A DNA stretch of 5,281 bases from Actinobacteria bacterium UBA4719. GTDB taxonomy: Bacteria; Actinomycetota; Actinomycetes; Actinomycetales; Dermatophilaceae. The position numbers and the translations under genes were made by a program. The notes below the pieces were generated by a model that ran no database searches, was not told the origin of the DNA, and saw only the letters and a list, made by a program, of their open reading frames with translations. Shown piece by piece: positions 4,780 to 5,281 of this stretch (positions within the stretch are counted from its first letter, which is position 1; each line of letters begins with the position of its first letter). The stretch is from positions 1-5,281 of the forward strand of contig DHJN01000082.1 in the NCBI GenBank assembly GCA_002404345.1, written 5' to 3'.

Positions 4780-4792
4780 GCTCAGGTCGAGA

Positions 4793-5281
<489 letters not shown>

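Larger units (their letters stand above)
3941..4792. other. Repeat-rich patch splitting atpD from atpC
   Basis: 852 bp with no intact gene lies where actinobacteria normally have a short atpD-atpC junction. It holds, from atpD towards atpC, a GC hairpin, a five-unit G-rich array, a 70-bp palindromic repeat, a 15-bp tandem duplication, a broken HIT-like gene, a second 70-bp repeat in the same orientation, and a short GC-rich stretch next to atpC. No transposase, integrase, tRNA or recognisable insertion sequence ends are present. I infer an accessory insertion that has decayed; its exact ends cannot be placed without a relative that lacks it. Confidence 0.6.

Overview
The window is high-GC DNA with densely packed genes, and its gene families point to an actinobacterium. 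The order atpD, atpC, a DUF2550 membrane protein, a PduO-type cobalamin adenosyltransferase on the opposite strand, then murA matches what I recall for Mycobacterium tuberculosis (Rv1310, Rv1311, Rv1312, Rv1314c, Rv1315). The murA-STAS-mutase continuation and the protein sequences make me think of Propionibacteriales (Nocardioides-like), but that is only an impression.

Right end to left, mostly on the minus strand: the C-terminal 162 codons of atpD (F1 beta subunit) end at 4793 and are followed at once by a strong GC hairpin. Next comes about 850 bp with no intact gene. It holds a G-rich array of five 10-bp repeats, two direct copies of a 70-bp palindromic repeat 560 bp apart, a 15-bp tandem duplication, and between the two 70-bp copies a broken gene of a HIT-like family that has lost its middle and its reading frame. 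atpC (epsilon, short form) and the DUF2550 gene follow, closely spaced. Thus the usually contiguous atpD-atpC junction is split by a repeat-rich accessory patch, and this is the most unusual part of the window.

The middle holds the convergent plus-strand adenosyltransferase gene (2530-3165). Only 41 bp separates its start from that of the divergent murA (1208-2488). MurA carries Asp where most bacteria have the fosfomycin-target Cys. Downstream of murA on the minus strand come a leader with four tandem 16-bp repeats, a single-domain STAS protein (611-988), and after 41 bp the start of an adenosylcobalamin-dependent acyl-CoA mutase of the MeaA/ethylmalonyl-CoA mutase type, cut by the left edge.

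Functionally there are three themes: ATP synthase (atpD, atpC), peptidoglycan precursor synthesis (murA), and B12-dependent acyl-CoA rearrangement, with the adenosyltransferase making the cofactor used by the mutase. I see no complete undescribed system. The candidates for novelty are the repeat patch inside the atp operon and the tandem-repeat leader of the STAS gene.
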